NCBI GenBank assembly: GCA_013298025.1
Contig: JAAFJE010000015.1
Coordinates: 1 to 64,000 of the forward strand
DNA length: 64,000 nucleotides
Direction of reading: 5' to 3'
Source: Cytophagales bacterium
GTDB taxonomy: Bacteria; Bacteroidota; Bacteroidia; Cytophagales; Spirosomataceae
Numbering within the stretch: the stretch's first letter is position 1; every line of letters begins with the position of its first letter. Below are positions 9,439 to 18,803 of the stretch, piece after piece. The notes under the pieces are model-generated. The model was not told where the DNA came from. It saw nothing but the letters and a program-made list of their open reading frames with translations, and did not search any database. A program made the position numbers and the translations under genes.

Positions 9439-10926
9439 CTAACTTAGCTTGTCGGCAATGGCCCTATCGTTCGACAAACGAGGGACTTTGTTTTGTCCGC
9501 CCAATTTTCCTTGCGATTTCATGTAATCAATAAAGGCATTCGGTGCAAGTACCTTTATTTTGAGGCGTTGAAGGATATTGCCTGTAATCAAATCGTCGTA
9601 ATACACGTTCAACTCGGCGAGGCGTTTGTTGAGTGCTTCGGCAAAGGAATCGAGGTTTTGCGGCAATTTCCCAAACTCAATAAACCATTCGTGGTAAGGC
9701 AAACCTCCTTCGGGAGGCGTTACTTGAGGGGCAACGGTAAACTCGGTGATTTCTACTTCGGGGTGCTGTTCCATGGCATACAACATGGCTTTTTCTACTT
9801 CTTCGCCAATCACGTGTTCGCCAAAAGCCGAGATAAAATGCTTGATGCGGCCCGTTACGACGATTCGGAAAGGATTGAGCGAAACAAATTTTACGGTATC
9901 GCCAATAGAATAGCCCCAAAGCCCAGCGTTGGTATTCATGATGAGGGCATAGTTTACGCCCAATTGTACTTGTCCGATATGCAAACGCCGAGGATTAGGC
10001 TTGAAATAATCTTCGGTTGGAATAAATTCATAAAATACCCCCGAATTAAGTAAAAGCAATAACCCTTCGGCTTGTTGAGAATCTTGGTAAGCAATAAAAC
10101 CCTCAGAAGCTGGATACGTTTCGATGCCATCGATTTTTTTGCCAATCGACTCAAATAATTTGGCTCGATACGGCTCAAAGTTGACACCGCCATACACAAA
10201 CACCGAAAAATGTGGAAATACATCTTTGATAGCCTTGCCTGTACGGGCTTGAATGCGGTCGAAATACATTTGTACCCAAGGCGGAATGCCCGAAATTAAA
10301 GCCATATCTTGGCTGAGGGTTTCGTCGATAATTTTATCAAGCTTGGTTTCCCAGTCGTCTATGCAGTTGGTGGCATAACTCGGCATTTGGTTGCTTCGCA
10401 GGTAGGCTGGCACGTGATGGTTGACAATGCCCGACAGCCGGCCCACAAAAACACCGTGCTTCTGTGTCATTTCGGGCGAACCCGACAAGAATATCAATTT
10501 TTTATCTAAAAAAGCACTATTGCCCGTTTCATGCACATAGCTTAACAAGGCATCACGTGCACCATTGATATGAAAAGGAATAGATTCTTTAGAAATCGGA
10601 ATGTATTTTACGCCCGACGTTGTGCCTGATGTTTTGGCAAAATAAAGCGGTTGTCCTTGCCATAATACATCTTTCTCGCCTGCCACCACTCGCTCGATAT
10701 AAGGCTTCAAGCCTTCATAGTCGTTGATTGGTACATTTTGCACAAAGTCTTGATACGACTGGATTTGAGCAAATTGATGGTCTTTGCCAAAAGCAGTATG
10801 AGCCGCCGATGCCAACAACGACCGAAGTAATTGCAATTGAGTTTCAACGGCGTTTTGTTCCCATTTACGTCGTTGCTTGATAACATAAGCAGCAAAAGGC
10901 TTTGCCAAAAAGGCTCGTATTCCCAT
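9439..10926 (-). CDS. GH3 auxin-responsive promoter family protein (acyl-adenylate-forming fold)
   Basis: 'QPLYFAKTSGTTSGVKYIPISKESI', 'YPASEGFIAYQDSQ', 'LWGYSIGDTVKFVSLNPFRIVVTGRIKHFISAFGEHVIGEEVEKAM'. Confidence 0.9.
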   Translation of the reverse strand: MGIRAFLAKPFAAYVIKQRRKWEQNAVETQLQLLRSLLASAAHTAFGKDHQFAQIQSYQDFVQNVPINDYEGLKPYIERVVAGEKDVLWQGQPLYFAKTSGTTSGVKYIPISKESIPFHINGARDALLSYVHETGNSAFLDKKLIFLSGSPEMTQKHGVFVGRLSGIVNHHVPAYLRSNQMPSYATNCIDDWETKLDKIIDETLSQDMALISGIPPWVQMYFDRIQARTGKAIKDVFPHFSVFVYGGVNFEPYRAKLFESIGKKIDGIETYPASEGFIAYQDSQQAEGLLLLLNSGVFYEFIPTEDYFKPNPRRLHIGQVQLGVNYALIMNTNAGLWGYSIGDTVKFVSLNPFRIVVTGRIKHFISAFGEHVIGEEVEKAMLYAMEQHPEVEITEFTVAPQVTPPEGGLPYHEWFIEFGKLPQNLDSFAEALNKRLAELNVYYDDLITGNILQRLKIKVLAPNAFIDYMKSQGKLGGQNKVPRLSNDRAIADKLS

Positions 10927-11181
10927 TATAAAATAAGTTGTGTGATGGTATGCAAAACAGTTGTGTAACCTCTGTTGAAGTAGTTCTGTCTGATTAGCCT
11001 CAAATTTAAGAGGAAAGTTGGGTTAACTCTATATTTTTTCCATGAAAAGATTATTAAAGAATACTATTTCTATAGAATTAATTCCAAAAATAACCATAAA
11101 CCCATTCATCTTAGGTTCGGACAAATAGGGAAAGTCTTTCATCAAAAAATAAAGTTAGTCCAATGCTGGCATCCAACATAC

Positions 11182-11766
11182 CTACTCAATGCCCATATTG
11201 AAGCTTTTGCGGTGCAAGGGAGTTATGCCATGTTGTGCAATAGCCTTGCGGTGATGCGGCGTAGGATAGCCCGCATTTTTTTCCCAGCCGTATTGTGGAT
11301 AGCTCAGGGCAAGCGTTTCCATGAGGTCGTCACGGTAGGTTTTTGCCAAAACAGAAGCGGCGGCAATTGCCAAAAATTTACTATCGCCTTTTACAATACA
11401 AGTATGGGGTATCATCGGATAATTCGGAAAGCGGTTGCCGTCAATCAACAAATGTTCGGGGCGGATGCTCAGTTGGTCTATGGCCAAGTGCATGGCTTTC
11501 ATACTGGCTTTCAGGATATTGATTTGGTCTATTTCAGTTTGCGACACCTCTGCAATCGCCCAAGCCAAGGCATCTCGCTGGATGTCGAGCCGTATGTTTT
11601 CTCGTTGTTTTTTACTCAATTGTTTAGAATCATTGAGCAAGGGATGCTCGTAATATTTGGGTAAAATAACCGCCGCCGCTACTACTGGGCCAGCCAAGCA
11701 TCCTCTGCCTACTTCGTCGAGTCCTGCCTCAAGGAGCGATTCGTTGTAAAAACTTTTTAAAGCCAT
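11182..11766 (-). CDS. rnhB: ribonuclease HII
   Basis: 'LEAGLDEVGRGCLAGPVVAAAVILP', 'LNDSKQLSKKQRE', 'AAASVLAKTYRDDLM'. Confidence 0.95.
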   Translation of the reverse strand: MALKSFYNESLLEAGLDEVGRGCLAGPVVAAAVILPKYYEHPLLNDSKQLSKKQRENIRLDIQRDALAWAIAEVSQTEIDQINILKASMKAMHLAIDQLSIRPEHLLIDGNRFPNYPMIPHTCIVKGDSKFLAIAAASVLAKTYRDDLMETLALSYPQYGWEKNAGYPTPHHRKAIAQHGITPLHRKSFNMGIE

Positions 11767-11807
11767 TTTTAGGTAAAAATAAAACAGTTGCTAAAAGAAC
11801 CTCAAAG

Positions 11808-12356
11808 TTACTCGGAATTTAGCCCATATTCTGTATCAAGTAGTATTACATATTTATTAGCTTTAAATAATTGATTCAAATCATTCATCATGTATATCAT
11901 TTGCCTCACATTGGTCTTCAGAAGCTTTATTTCTGCTTGTGTAATACAGTTGGGCGTGTCATCGGGTATTCTAAAGTATGGATAAATAAACCAACAATAG
12001 GCGGTCTTTTTTGTTCCCTTCGCTATTTCCCACTGCCCTTCTGTTGCTTTGATATTTTCAAGTATTTGTTGGGTGACAAAAGAAGGTAAATTGCCTGTGT
12101 GCTTGATGCTATCTACTTGGTTTTTCCCATTAACCCTAAAATAGAAAACAGCCCAAGTGGGTTTACATTCGGCTATCTCAGGAGGAGGAATATTTTGCAT
12201 TAAGTAATAGTTGATATATGCTGGGCGACCTTTTATATTCCTTTCCTGCATTGGCGGAGGAAAGGAAAAATTTTGAGCAAAAGCCCTACTGGTCAATAAT
12301 AAGAAGGCTATTATACTTTTAATTACAAGCTGGGTAATGTACGTTTTCATTTTCAA
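11808..12356 (-). CDS. hypothetical secreted protein (TonB-C-like fold suspected)
   Basis: signal peptide '...FAQ'; paralog-like to the pseudogene at 13503-14174; 3' end duplicated at 13360-13442. Confidence 0.5.
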   Translation of the reverse strand: MKMKTYITQLVIKSIIAFLLLTSRAFAQNFSFPPPMQERNIKGRPAYINYYLMQNIPPPEIAECKPTWAVFYFRVNGKNQVDSIKHTGNLPSFVTQQILENIKATEGQWEIAKGTKKTAYCWFIYPYFRIPDDTPNCITQAEIKLLKTNVRQMIYMMNDLNQLFKANKYVILLDTEYGLNSE

Positions 12357-13310
12357 TCACTTGTCTTTTTTCATAAATACAGGAGCAAAAGTATTGTCTT
12401 TTTCTGGATAAAAATACTTGCTATAGGTTTTGCCGATTATACCAATGTTAGGGTCAAAAATAATATCAAAATAGCCATTCAAATACCAGTCTTCACAATC
12501 ATAGCTAATACCATCTATCCATTCATTACAACCATTCAATAATACGTCTTGAATAATCCAAAAATAATACAGCCCACTTTTATCTCTTTTGTGCAAATAA
12601 ATGTGATTTTTATAAAGCCCCGTGGGAGTATATTTTTCAATACTAAATTGATTCACGGTGTCTTTTGGAAAAAACATACGTTTGTTTATGTCTAAACTCA
12701 TTAAATCTTGTCGAAGGTCTTTGGAAGATTCAAACAGATAAAGTTCAACTAGACAAGCCCCTACATTTTGCATATAACCAGCAGGCGTTTCATTCAAAAA
12801 ATACCCCCATCCGTTAGAACTTGCATTTTTAGGATATGTTGGATGTTCAGAATGCCTGTATGGGTGTAAATAGGTAGGAATATACTTTCTTTCCCATGTA
12901 ACTATGTCGAGAATAGAGCGATATACATAAGAAATAGGGATATTAAATTTGTTATATTTCGTCGAAGCCAAAGTCGTATCAAATTTTGTAAAAGTTGGAA
13001 TCCTGTTTCTCCTTTTAGGCATATATGACAACAATAAAAGATAACTATTGGGCGTGCTAGGTTCACAGAAAACAATATTGCTATCTTCTGTACTTTTGAG
13101 CCAAATATTCTGTACCCAAACCTCATTGCTATCGCTTTTCAACTTAATCATAGGATACTTTTGACTCACACTATCTGGTATAATTAATCTTTTTTGGAAA
13201 CGTTGGCTAAAAGTGGTATAGCCCAAAAAGCAAACGATAGCTAGTGTACAAAACAGAGGTTTTATAAGCATAAAGGAGAACCATAAGAGGATTGATACTA
13301 TTTTTTTCAT
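12357..13310 (-). CDS. hypothetical protein with N-terminal TM/signal
   Basis: continuous ORF to 13334; more likely ATG at 13310 (MKKIVSILLWFSF); abuts 11808-12356. Confidence 0.5.
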   Translation of the reverse strand: MKKIVSILLWFSFMLIKPLFCTLAIVCFLGYTTFSQRFQKRLIIPDSVSQKYPMIKLKSDSNEVWVQNIWLKSTEDSNIVFCEPSTPNSYLLLLSYMPKRRNRIPTFTKFDTTLASTKYNKFNIPISYVYRSILDIVTWERKYIPTYLHPYRHSEHPTYPKNASSNGWGYFLNETPAGYMQNVGACLVELYLFESSKDLRQDLMSLDINKRMFFPKDTVNQFSIEKYTPTGLYKNHIYLHKRDKSGLYYFWIIQDVLLNGCNEWIDGISYDCEDWYLNGYFDIIFDPNIGIIGKTYSKYFYPEKDNTFAPVFMKKDK

Positions 13311-13359
13311 AGTTGACTTTAGGTTGACAAGCATTCACAAAGTATTAAAAAAGAAGAGG

Positions 13360-13499
13360 TTATTCTGTATTTAATCCATATTCTGTATCAAGTAGTGTTA
13401 CATATTTATTAGCTTTAAACAATTGATTCAAACCATTCATCACTTGTCTTTTTCTGGATACCAATACTTGCTATAAGTTTTGCCGATTATACCAATGTT
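13360..13499 (-). pseudogene. chimeric remnant: 3' part of 12357-13310 homolog fused to 3' end of 11808-12356 homolog
   Basis: 13444-13499 matches 12395-12450 (3 mismatches plus a few at the ends); 13376-13442 matches 11824-11890 (3 mismatches in 67 nt); translates to MNGLNQLFKANKYVTLLDTEYGLNTE*. Confidence 0.8.
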
Positions 13500-13502
13500 G
13501 CC

Positions 13503-14174
13503 CTAATCTCGTGAAAAAGCTGTCAGAATAGGGCTAAGAACCATTCCGACAAACTTTTCTTGAGAAATCTGAAACCTCTTAAATGGTTCGTAAGGGACAG
13601 TTGCATATTCACTGCCCGTAAATTTGATTAGAGCAGCAAAGTCTTCTTGCATTCTTGCGTAATTTGGGAGTGAAACATCTAAATCATTCATAGGTATGCA
13701 GCCATTTCTATTCATAAAAAGATAAATGGGTTGTAGAAACGTAAGGCTCGGATTGGCTTTTTTACAGTTTTTAAGATTCCACATCGACTGGGTATCCATA
13801 ATTGCTTTCCGAACAATATTGATAATGGCGGTATCTACAATATTCTCAGAAAATTGTAGGTTTTTGATAGCTCCTGTTTTGTTGTCTAATTCAAAACGAA
13901 CGGTGAATATGAAATAATAGCACTTTTGATACGTCGATTTTTCCAACCCATTGTAAATATTATATGCAATGATGTGTTATGGCTGTAGCCTAAGATTATT
14001 CATAAGCGGTAATGCTTGTGCCAGTAGTTTACAAGAAAAAAACAGGGCAAGAAAAAGGTGGAAAATGACTTTTTTCAGGAGAGTTTTTAGGAAACAATTG
14101 AAAAATAGCCTGTGCTGTAGATTCGACATGACTTGGTAATAGGATTTAAGCTTAGAGTGATATTTTTTCTTCAA
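13503..14174 (-). pseudogene. secreted hypothetical protein interrupted by one in-frame TAA (13977-13979)
   Basis: ORFs 13977-14174 and 13503-13946 share one reading frame: ..FFSCKLLAQALPLMNNLRLQP*HIIAYNIYNGLEKSTYQKCYYFIFTVRFELDN..; upstream part has a signal peptide, downstream part has the mature domain. Confidence 0.7.
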
Positions 14175-14223
14175 ACATAAATATTTTTAGCGAAATACTC
14201 AATACTATTGACGTATAAAATAA

Positions 14224-14253
14224 TGCGTCCTATACCTTTCAGCACAGGACGCA
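14224..14253 (-). terminator. stem-loop downstream of 14278-15450
   Basis: TGCGTCCT-N14-AGGACGCA 8-bp stem. Confidence 0.4.
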
Positions 14254-14277
14254 GGGATGTCGGTATTTTGGGCTTTA

Positions 14278-15450
14278 TCAAGGATTTAAGAGCAAAAGCA
14301 TTTCTGAGGCTTGCCAAGCATTCATAGGCGAAACTTTCACGTCGGCCCAAATGGTATTTATTACCGAAAGATTACTATACTTAGCCTCTGGCGATTCGGC
14401 TTCCCAAGTCAAGGGATATTCTCTCAGCGATAACATTCCATTGTTTTGTTTAAAAAAATGGTCTGTTGCCCATATAAAATGGGGTAAATTCATCCCCAAT
14501 GTATTATCAAGCATAGTTCCAGCCACGTAATCTTGTCGATAATCCCACCAAAAAAGCGTTCCATACGCATCTTGTACCGCAGGAATTTTGTATTTATCGG
14601 GTAAGCCCAGTGCTTTCAAACCGTACTTGAGCCATTTGGTCTGATACACCGGATGCAATGCCATGTCGGTGCGGCCAGCAATATAGCCTCCTTTGTCAAA
14701 GTTATCGGCTTCGTCTAAAATCTTATTGATGAGCGGATGCCCCTTTGCCGACACCGCTCCCAACATATAAAGCACTTCGCCTAAATTATCAGCTTCGGCG
14801 TAGCCGTTGTTGTTGCGGTCGAAAGGGCTGTTGAGATTTTTTATCCAGTCGGCAATTTGGTCTAAATTATCCGTTTTTGCCAAAGCCATTGTCATCATGG
14901 CGGCGGTTCTGTACCACGGTTTTTGATAAACCAAAAAATTGGGCAAAGGCTTTCCTTCGTCGATATTCATGAGTATTTCATGGTGTAATACTTTAGAAAT
15001 CAAGGGAAAGCGAGCATTGCTAAAGTTGGGTAAATTGAGGCTCGATTCGGCAAAAATAATTTGCAAGCCATTTTCATACGCATAAACACCTGTAGCATCT
15101 TCGACAATATCGACGGTCTTGCCATCTTGTAGCTCTAGGTGTACCCAATACTCGGAAGGCACAATCAACGCCGTTTTCACTTTCCAACGACGCAGCGACT
15201 TCTGGGTTTTTAGGTCGATAAGCTTGCCATCTCGGTAAAGCAGTTTAGGGCGGTTGCCCATGCCAAAAAAGAAAAACCTTGCTTCTGGAAGATTGCGTTT
15301 TTTAGGATATTCCTTTCTTAAAGAAGCCAATTCTTCTCGGTACAACAACAAGGTTTTTTCGGCTTTTTGAAGCGTATAAATTTGCCCCAAAGCCATGCGG
15401 AAGCCCAATAATAAAAATGAGCAGAGGGTTACGGTAAGTACTTTTTTCAT
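14278..15450 (-). CDS. hypothetical secreted protein
   Basis: ORF to 15507; signal peptide begins at ATG 15450 (MKKVLTVTLCSFLLLGFRMALGQ). Confidence 0.6.
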   Translation of the reverse strand: MKKVLTVTLCSFLLLGFRMALGQIYTLQKAEKTLLLYREELASLRKEYPKKRNLPEARFFFFGMGNRPKLLYRDGKLIDLKTQKSLRRWKVKTALIVPSEYWVHLELQDGKTVDIVEDATGVYAYENGLQIIFAESSLNLPNFSNARFPLISKVLHHEILMNIDEGKPLPNFLVYQKPWYRTAAMMTMALAKTDNLDQIADWIKNLNSPFDRNNNGYAEADNLGEVLYMLGAVSAKGHPLINKILDEADNFDKGGYIAGRTDMALHPVYQTKWLKYGLKALGLPDKYKIPAVQDAYGTLFWWDYRQDYVAGTMLDNTLGMNLPHFIWATDHFFKQNNGMLSLREYPLTWEAESPEAKYSNLSVINTIWADVKVSPMNAWQASEMLLLLNP

Positions 15451-15544
15451 GGGTTCTCTGAATGTATGCTGACTATACAAGTGATTGAATATAAATAATT
15501 CTTGCACAAATTCAGCAGTTATCCAGATTTATCCCCAATAAATC

Positions 15545-16273
15545 CTAAATTCTTTCAATATTATCCTCTTTTACCAAAGGCATAGACACATATTTCAACA
15601 AAAGTTGGGCCAATACCACCACATCTTCTTGGCAATAACGTATAATCTTGTCGATGTCTTTTTCATGGTGATAGGTGCTGTTGACCAATTCGCCACTGAG
15701 TTCTACCTTACTGCTCGGAATCCCAAACAAGGCTGCCAGCAAGTCTAGTGAAGTATAATGCTTTTTATCGCCAAATTTCCACATTTCGAGCGTATCGAGG
15801 TGCGGAATTTCCCAAGGCTTTCTACCCGATAGTTGCAAGGCCAAAGGAATCTGAACATCGTTGACCAACATTCTACGGCACAAATACGGAAAGTCGAATT
15901 CTTTCCCATTATGTGCACACAGCGTAAGGGTTTTGGGGTTGAATTTGCTTTCTAGCAATTCTTTCAATTGGGTGAGTAGTACTTTTTCGTCGGGGTCGTA
16001 CAGGGTTTTTACTTTGAGCGAAAGTTCTTGTTGCTCATTCCAATGCAAAAAACCTAGCCCAATCACAATCACTTTCCCAAATTCTGCATAAATGCCCGCT
16101 CTTTCAAAGTAAAAATCGGCTTCCGACAGCTCGCTGGGGTTGTACAAATAGCTTGCTTTTTTACGCCAAAAAGCTTGCATAGCTGGTGGCACTTGCTCGA
16201 AATGACTATGAGCAGACACTGTTTCGATGTCGATAAAGAGAAGATTTTTTAGATTTTTAGCTAAATCAAACAT
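15545..16273 (-). CDS. 3'-5' exonuclease, DnaQ-like/PolB-type predicted exonuclease
   Basis: 'LLFIDIETVS', 'LCAHNGKEFDFPYLCRRML', 'YCQEDVVVLAQLLL' exonuclease motifs. Confidence 0.85.
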   Translation of the reverse strand: MFDLAKNLKNLLFIDIETVSAHSHFEQVPPAMQAFWRKKASYLYNPSELSEADFYFERAGIYAEFGKVIVIGLGFLHWNEQQELSLKVKTLYDPDEKVLLTQLKELLESKFNPKTLTLCAHNGKEFDFPYLCRRMLVNDVQIPLALQLSGRKPWEIPHLDTLEMWKFGDKKHYTSLDLLAALFGIPSSKVELSGELVNSTYHHEKDIDKIIRYCQEDVVVLAQLLLKYVSMPLVKEDNIERI

Positions 16274-16296
16274 GATTCGTAGAAGGTTATAATGAT

Positions 16297-16704
16297 TTAT
16301 TCATGTAAAACTGCACTCAGGTTCAACTGGTGAATAAATATAAGGTTTTCTTCTCGAATACTTTCAGGAACAAAGATAAATTTTTTATCAAAAATCTGAT
16401 TGCCAATATAATAGCTCACCCAATATTCATTTGTAATATGAAAAACATCGGGAGAAATGGGTTCGACTTTTACGATGGTTTCGCCTGGAATTTCTTTGAA
16501 AAAATACCGTAGCGATGTGGTTTTAATTTTATGACCATCGGGGTCGGCACCATAGCCTCGTGCCGTGACAAAAACGGTATCAATGGGTGTTTTCAGACGG
16601 TTGATTAAAAATACTTCCCAAAGGGCGTTGCCTTGCTCGTCGAACTGCCTTGCTACGGCTACTTTGATGCCATCTACGGTCGGAAATACAATATCTTTTT
16701 TCAT
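16297..16704 (-). CDS. hypothetical protein
   Basis: 135-aa ORF in a compact gene run. Confidence 0.55.
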   Translation of the reverse strand: MKKDIVFPTVDGIKVAVARQFDEQGNALWEVFLINRLKTPIDTVFVTARGYGADPDGHKIKTTSLRYFFKEIPGETIVKVEPISPDVFHITNEYWVSYYIGNQIFDKKFIFVPESIREENLIFIHQLNLSAVLHE

Positions 16705-16789
16705 AAATGCTTGAGCGTTGAAATTACTTCAAAATCATACGTTTTTATTTTATCTGTTGAAAAATAGGATAAAAAATAACGAGGTTAAC

Positions 16790-17500
16790 TTAGGATTGAA
16801 AATCAAAAATTTCTTGCAAATGCTTGAGCATCAAGCTCTCTACTTCGTCCATTGCCAAGGGGCGTTGAAGTTCTAAGGCAAGTGAAGTAACGGCTTTGTC
16901 GTCGATACCGCAAGGAACAATGTGACCAAAATACGTTAAATCCGTATTTACATTAAAGGCAAATCCGTGCATCGTCACCCAACGGCTTGCCTTTACGCCC
17001 ATAGCACAGATTTTACGGGGATTTTTTTGTTCGATGTGGTCGAGCCATACGCCCGTTAGCCCGTCTATGCGTCCGGCAGCGATGCCGTAGTCGGCACAGG
17101 TTCTGATAACCGCCTCTTCCATGCAACGCATATATCGGTGGATGTCGGTAAAGAAATTTTCTAAATCGAAAATCGGATAGCCCACCAATTGCCCTGGCCC
17201 ATGATAGGTGATGTCGCCACCACGGTTGATTTTATAATATTGGGCCTGATGCTGGGCTAGTCCTTGTTCGTCTAACAACAAATGTTCTGGTTTGCCACTT
17301 TTGCCTAGCGTATAAACGTGTGGATGTTGGCAAAAAAGCAAGTAATTGGGCGTAGGTTGCCAAGCTTCTTCCGAAAGTTGTTTGTTTTGAAGCTTGATTG
17401 TTACAATTTCGGCATGAAGTTTTTCTTGATAGTCCCACGCCTCTTGGTAAGCTATCAAACCCAACTTTTGGAAATTAACCCATTTATTTTGTATCATCAT
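16790..17500 (-). CDS. lipB: octanoyltransferase LipB
   Basis: 'INRGGDITYHGPGQLVGYPIFDLENF', 'KICAMGVKASRWVTMHGFAFNVNTDLTYF'. Confidence 0.95.
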   Translation of the reverse strand: MMIQNKWVNFQKLGLIAYQEAWDYQEKLHAEIVTIKLQNKQLSEEAWQPTPNYLLFCQHPHVYTLGKSGKPEHLLLDEQGLAQHQAQYYKINRGGDITYHGPGQLVGYPIFDLENFFTDIHRYMRCMEEAVIRTCADYGIAAGRIDGLTGVWLDHIEQKNPRKICAMGVKASRWVTMHGFAFNVNTDLTYFGHIVPCGIDDKAVTSLALELQRPLAMDEVESLMLKHLQEIFDFQS

Positions 17501-17534
17501 CTATTTCAATAGTAAAAATATAACAAAAATTGAT

Positions 17535-17888
17535 ATGGCAGAACACCTAGATTTGGGCAAGCAAGCCGAACAACTTGCCGCCACTTTTTTACAAGAAAAA
17601 GGCTACACGGTTGTAGCACGCAATTTCAGATTCGGCAAGGCCGAAATAGATTTAATCGTAAAGAAAGGCATTTTTCTTGTCTTTGTAGAAGTAAAAGCAC
17701 GCAAAAACGTTCAATTTGGTATGCCCGAAACAGCCGTGGGCAAGCACAAAATCGCCTTGGTGAAGCGAGCCGCCGATTTTTATGTATTCAAAATCAATTG
17801 GCAACAGCAAATTCGATTCGACATCATTTCTGTCACTTTTGTAAGAGATGAGCCGCAGGTCACTCATTTTGAAGATGCCTTTTATTAA
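17535..17888 (+). CDS. YraN family (UPF0102) endonuclease-like protein
   Basis: 'GKQAEQLAATFLQEKGYTVVARNFRFGKAEIDLIVKKGIFLVFVEVKARK'. Confidence 0.92.
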   Translation: MAEHLDLGKQAEQLAATFLQEKGYTVVARNFRFGKAEIDLIVKKGIFLVFVEVKARKNVQFGMPETAVGKHKIALVKRAADFYVFKINWQQQIRFDIISVTFVRDEPQVTHFEDAFY

Positions 17889-17891
17889 ATG

Positions 17892-18629
17892 TTATTTTTC
17901 CAACACAAAAATCATGCGGGGGGAATGTGCTTCTTGAAAATCTCCCAAATGATAATCGCCAAAAATGTGTTTGAGGTGCAAGCCTGCCGCATCGAAATAT
18001 TTTTGAAAATCGCTGCGGGTAATGGCTTGTACTTTTTCCTGAAAATGATACGATTTACCTTGGTCTTCAAACTGAATATCTTTGATGATAAAGCCAGCTT
18101 GTTCAAACTTACGAATCTCAAAATCAATGCCTTCTACACTTTTTACTTGGTATGCCACCAATTGTTGTAAGACCAAATTGGTATTGAAAAAATCCATGAC
18201 AAAAATGCCTCCCTTGCGTAAATTGCGAGCCGCCGCCTGAAAAGCCCTGATGTTTTCGGCATCGTTTTCGAGGTAGCCAAAACTGGTAAACATATTCAAA
18301 ATAAAATCGAAATAACGTTCTTCAAACACCTCACGCATATCGTGTACAAAAAAGTGAAGTTGCTCATTTTCAAACTTTTGAGCATACGCTATGCTTTGCG
18401 GAGAAAGGTCTATGCCCGTTACAGAAAAGCCTTTTTGGTTCAAATAAATCGCATGACGACCCTTGCCACAGGCTAAGTCCATGATATGATGCGTTGGCTC
18501 TATGTGCAGAAATTGGGTAAGCTGGTCGATGAACGCACGGGCTTCCTGTTCGTTTCTTTCTTGGTAAAGAATATGATAATAAGGCGAATCAAACCACGTA
18601 CTGAACCATTCCTTTTTCATGAAAAACAT
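17892..18629 (-). CDS. class I SAM-dependent methyltransferase
   Basis: 'HIMDLACGKGRHAIYLNQKGFSVTGIDLSPQSIAYA'. Confidence 0.9.
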   Translation of the reverse strand: MFFMKKEWFSTWFDSPYYHILYQERNEQEARAFIDQLTQFLHIEPTHHIMDLACGKGRHAIYLNQKGFSVTGIDLSPQSIAYAQKFENEQLHFFVHDMREVFEERYFDFILNMFTSFGYLENDAENIRAFQAAARNLRKGGIFVMDFFNTNLVLQQLVAYQVKSVEGIDFEIRKFEQAGFIIKDIQFEDQGKSYHFQEKVQAITRSDFQKYFDAAGLHLKHIFGDYHLGDFQEAHSPRMIFVLEK

Positions 18630-18803
18630 TGATTAACGATGGGCAACATTCCCTTTCGATTTAGTAGCTTGAAACCAACAATTTTGTTGAGATATACCTA
18701 ACTTTGTCTAAATCATACTGGGGCATTTCCTTTTTACTAAAAATAATACCTAGTATTTTACGTTTGCAAAAGTAATACATTAGCCATTGACTGCGTGCTT
18801 TCT

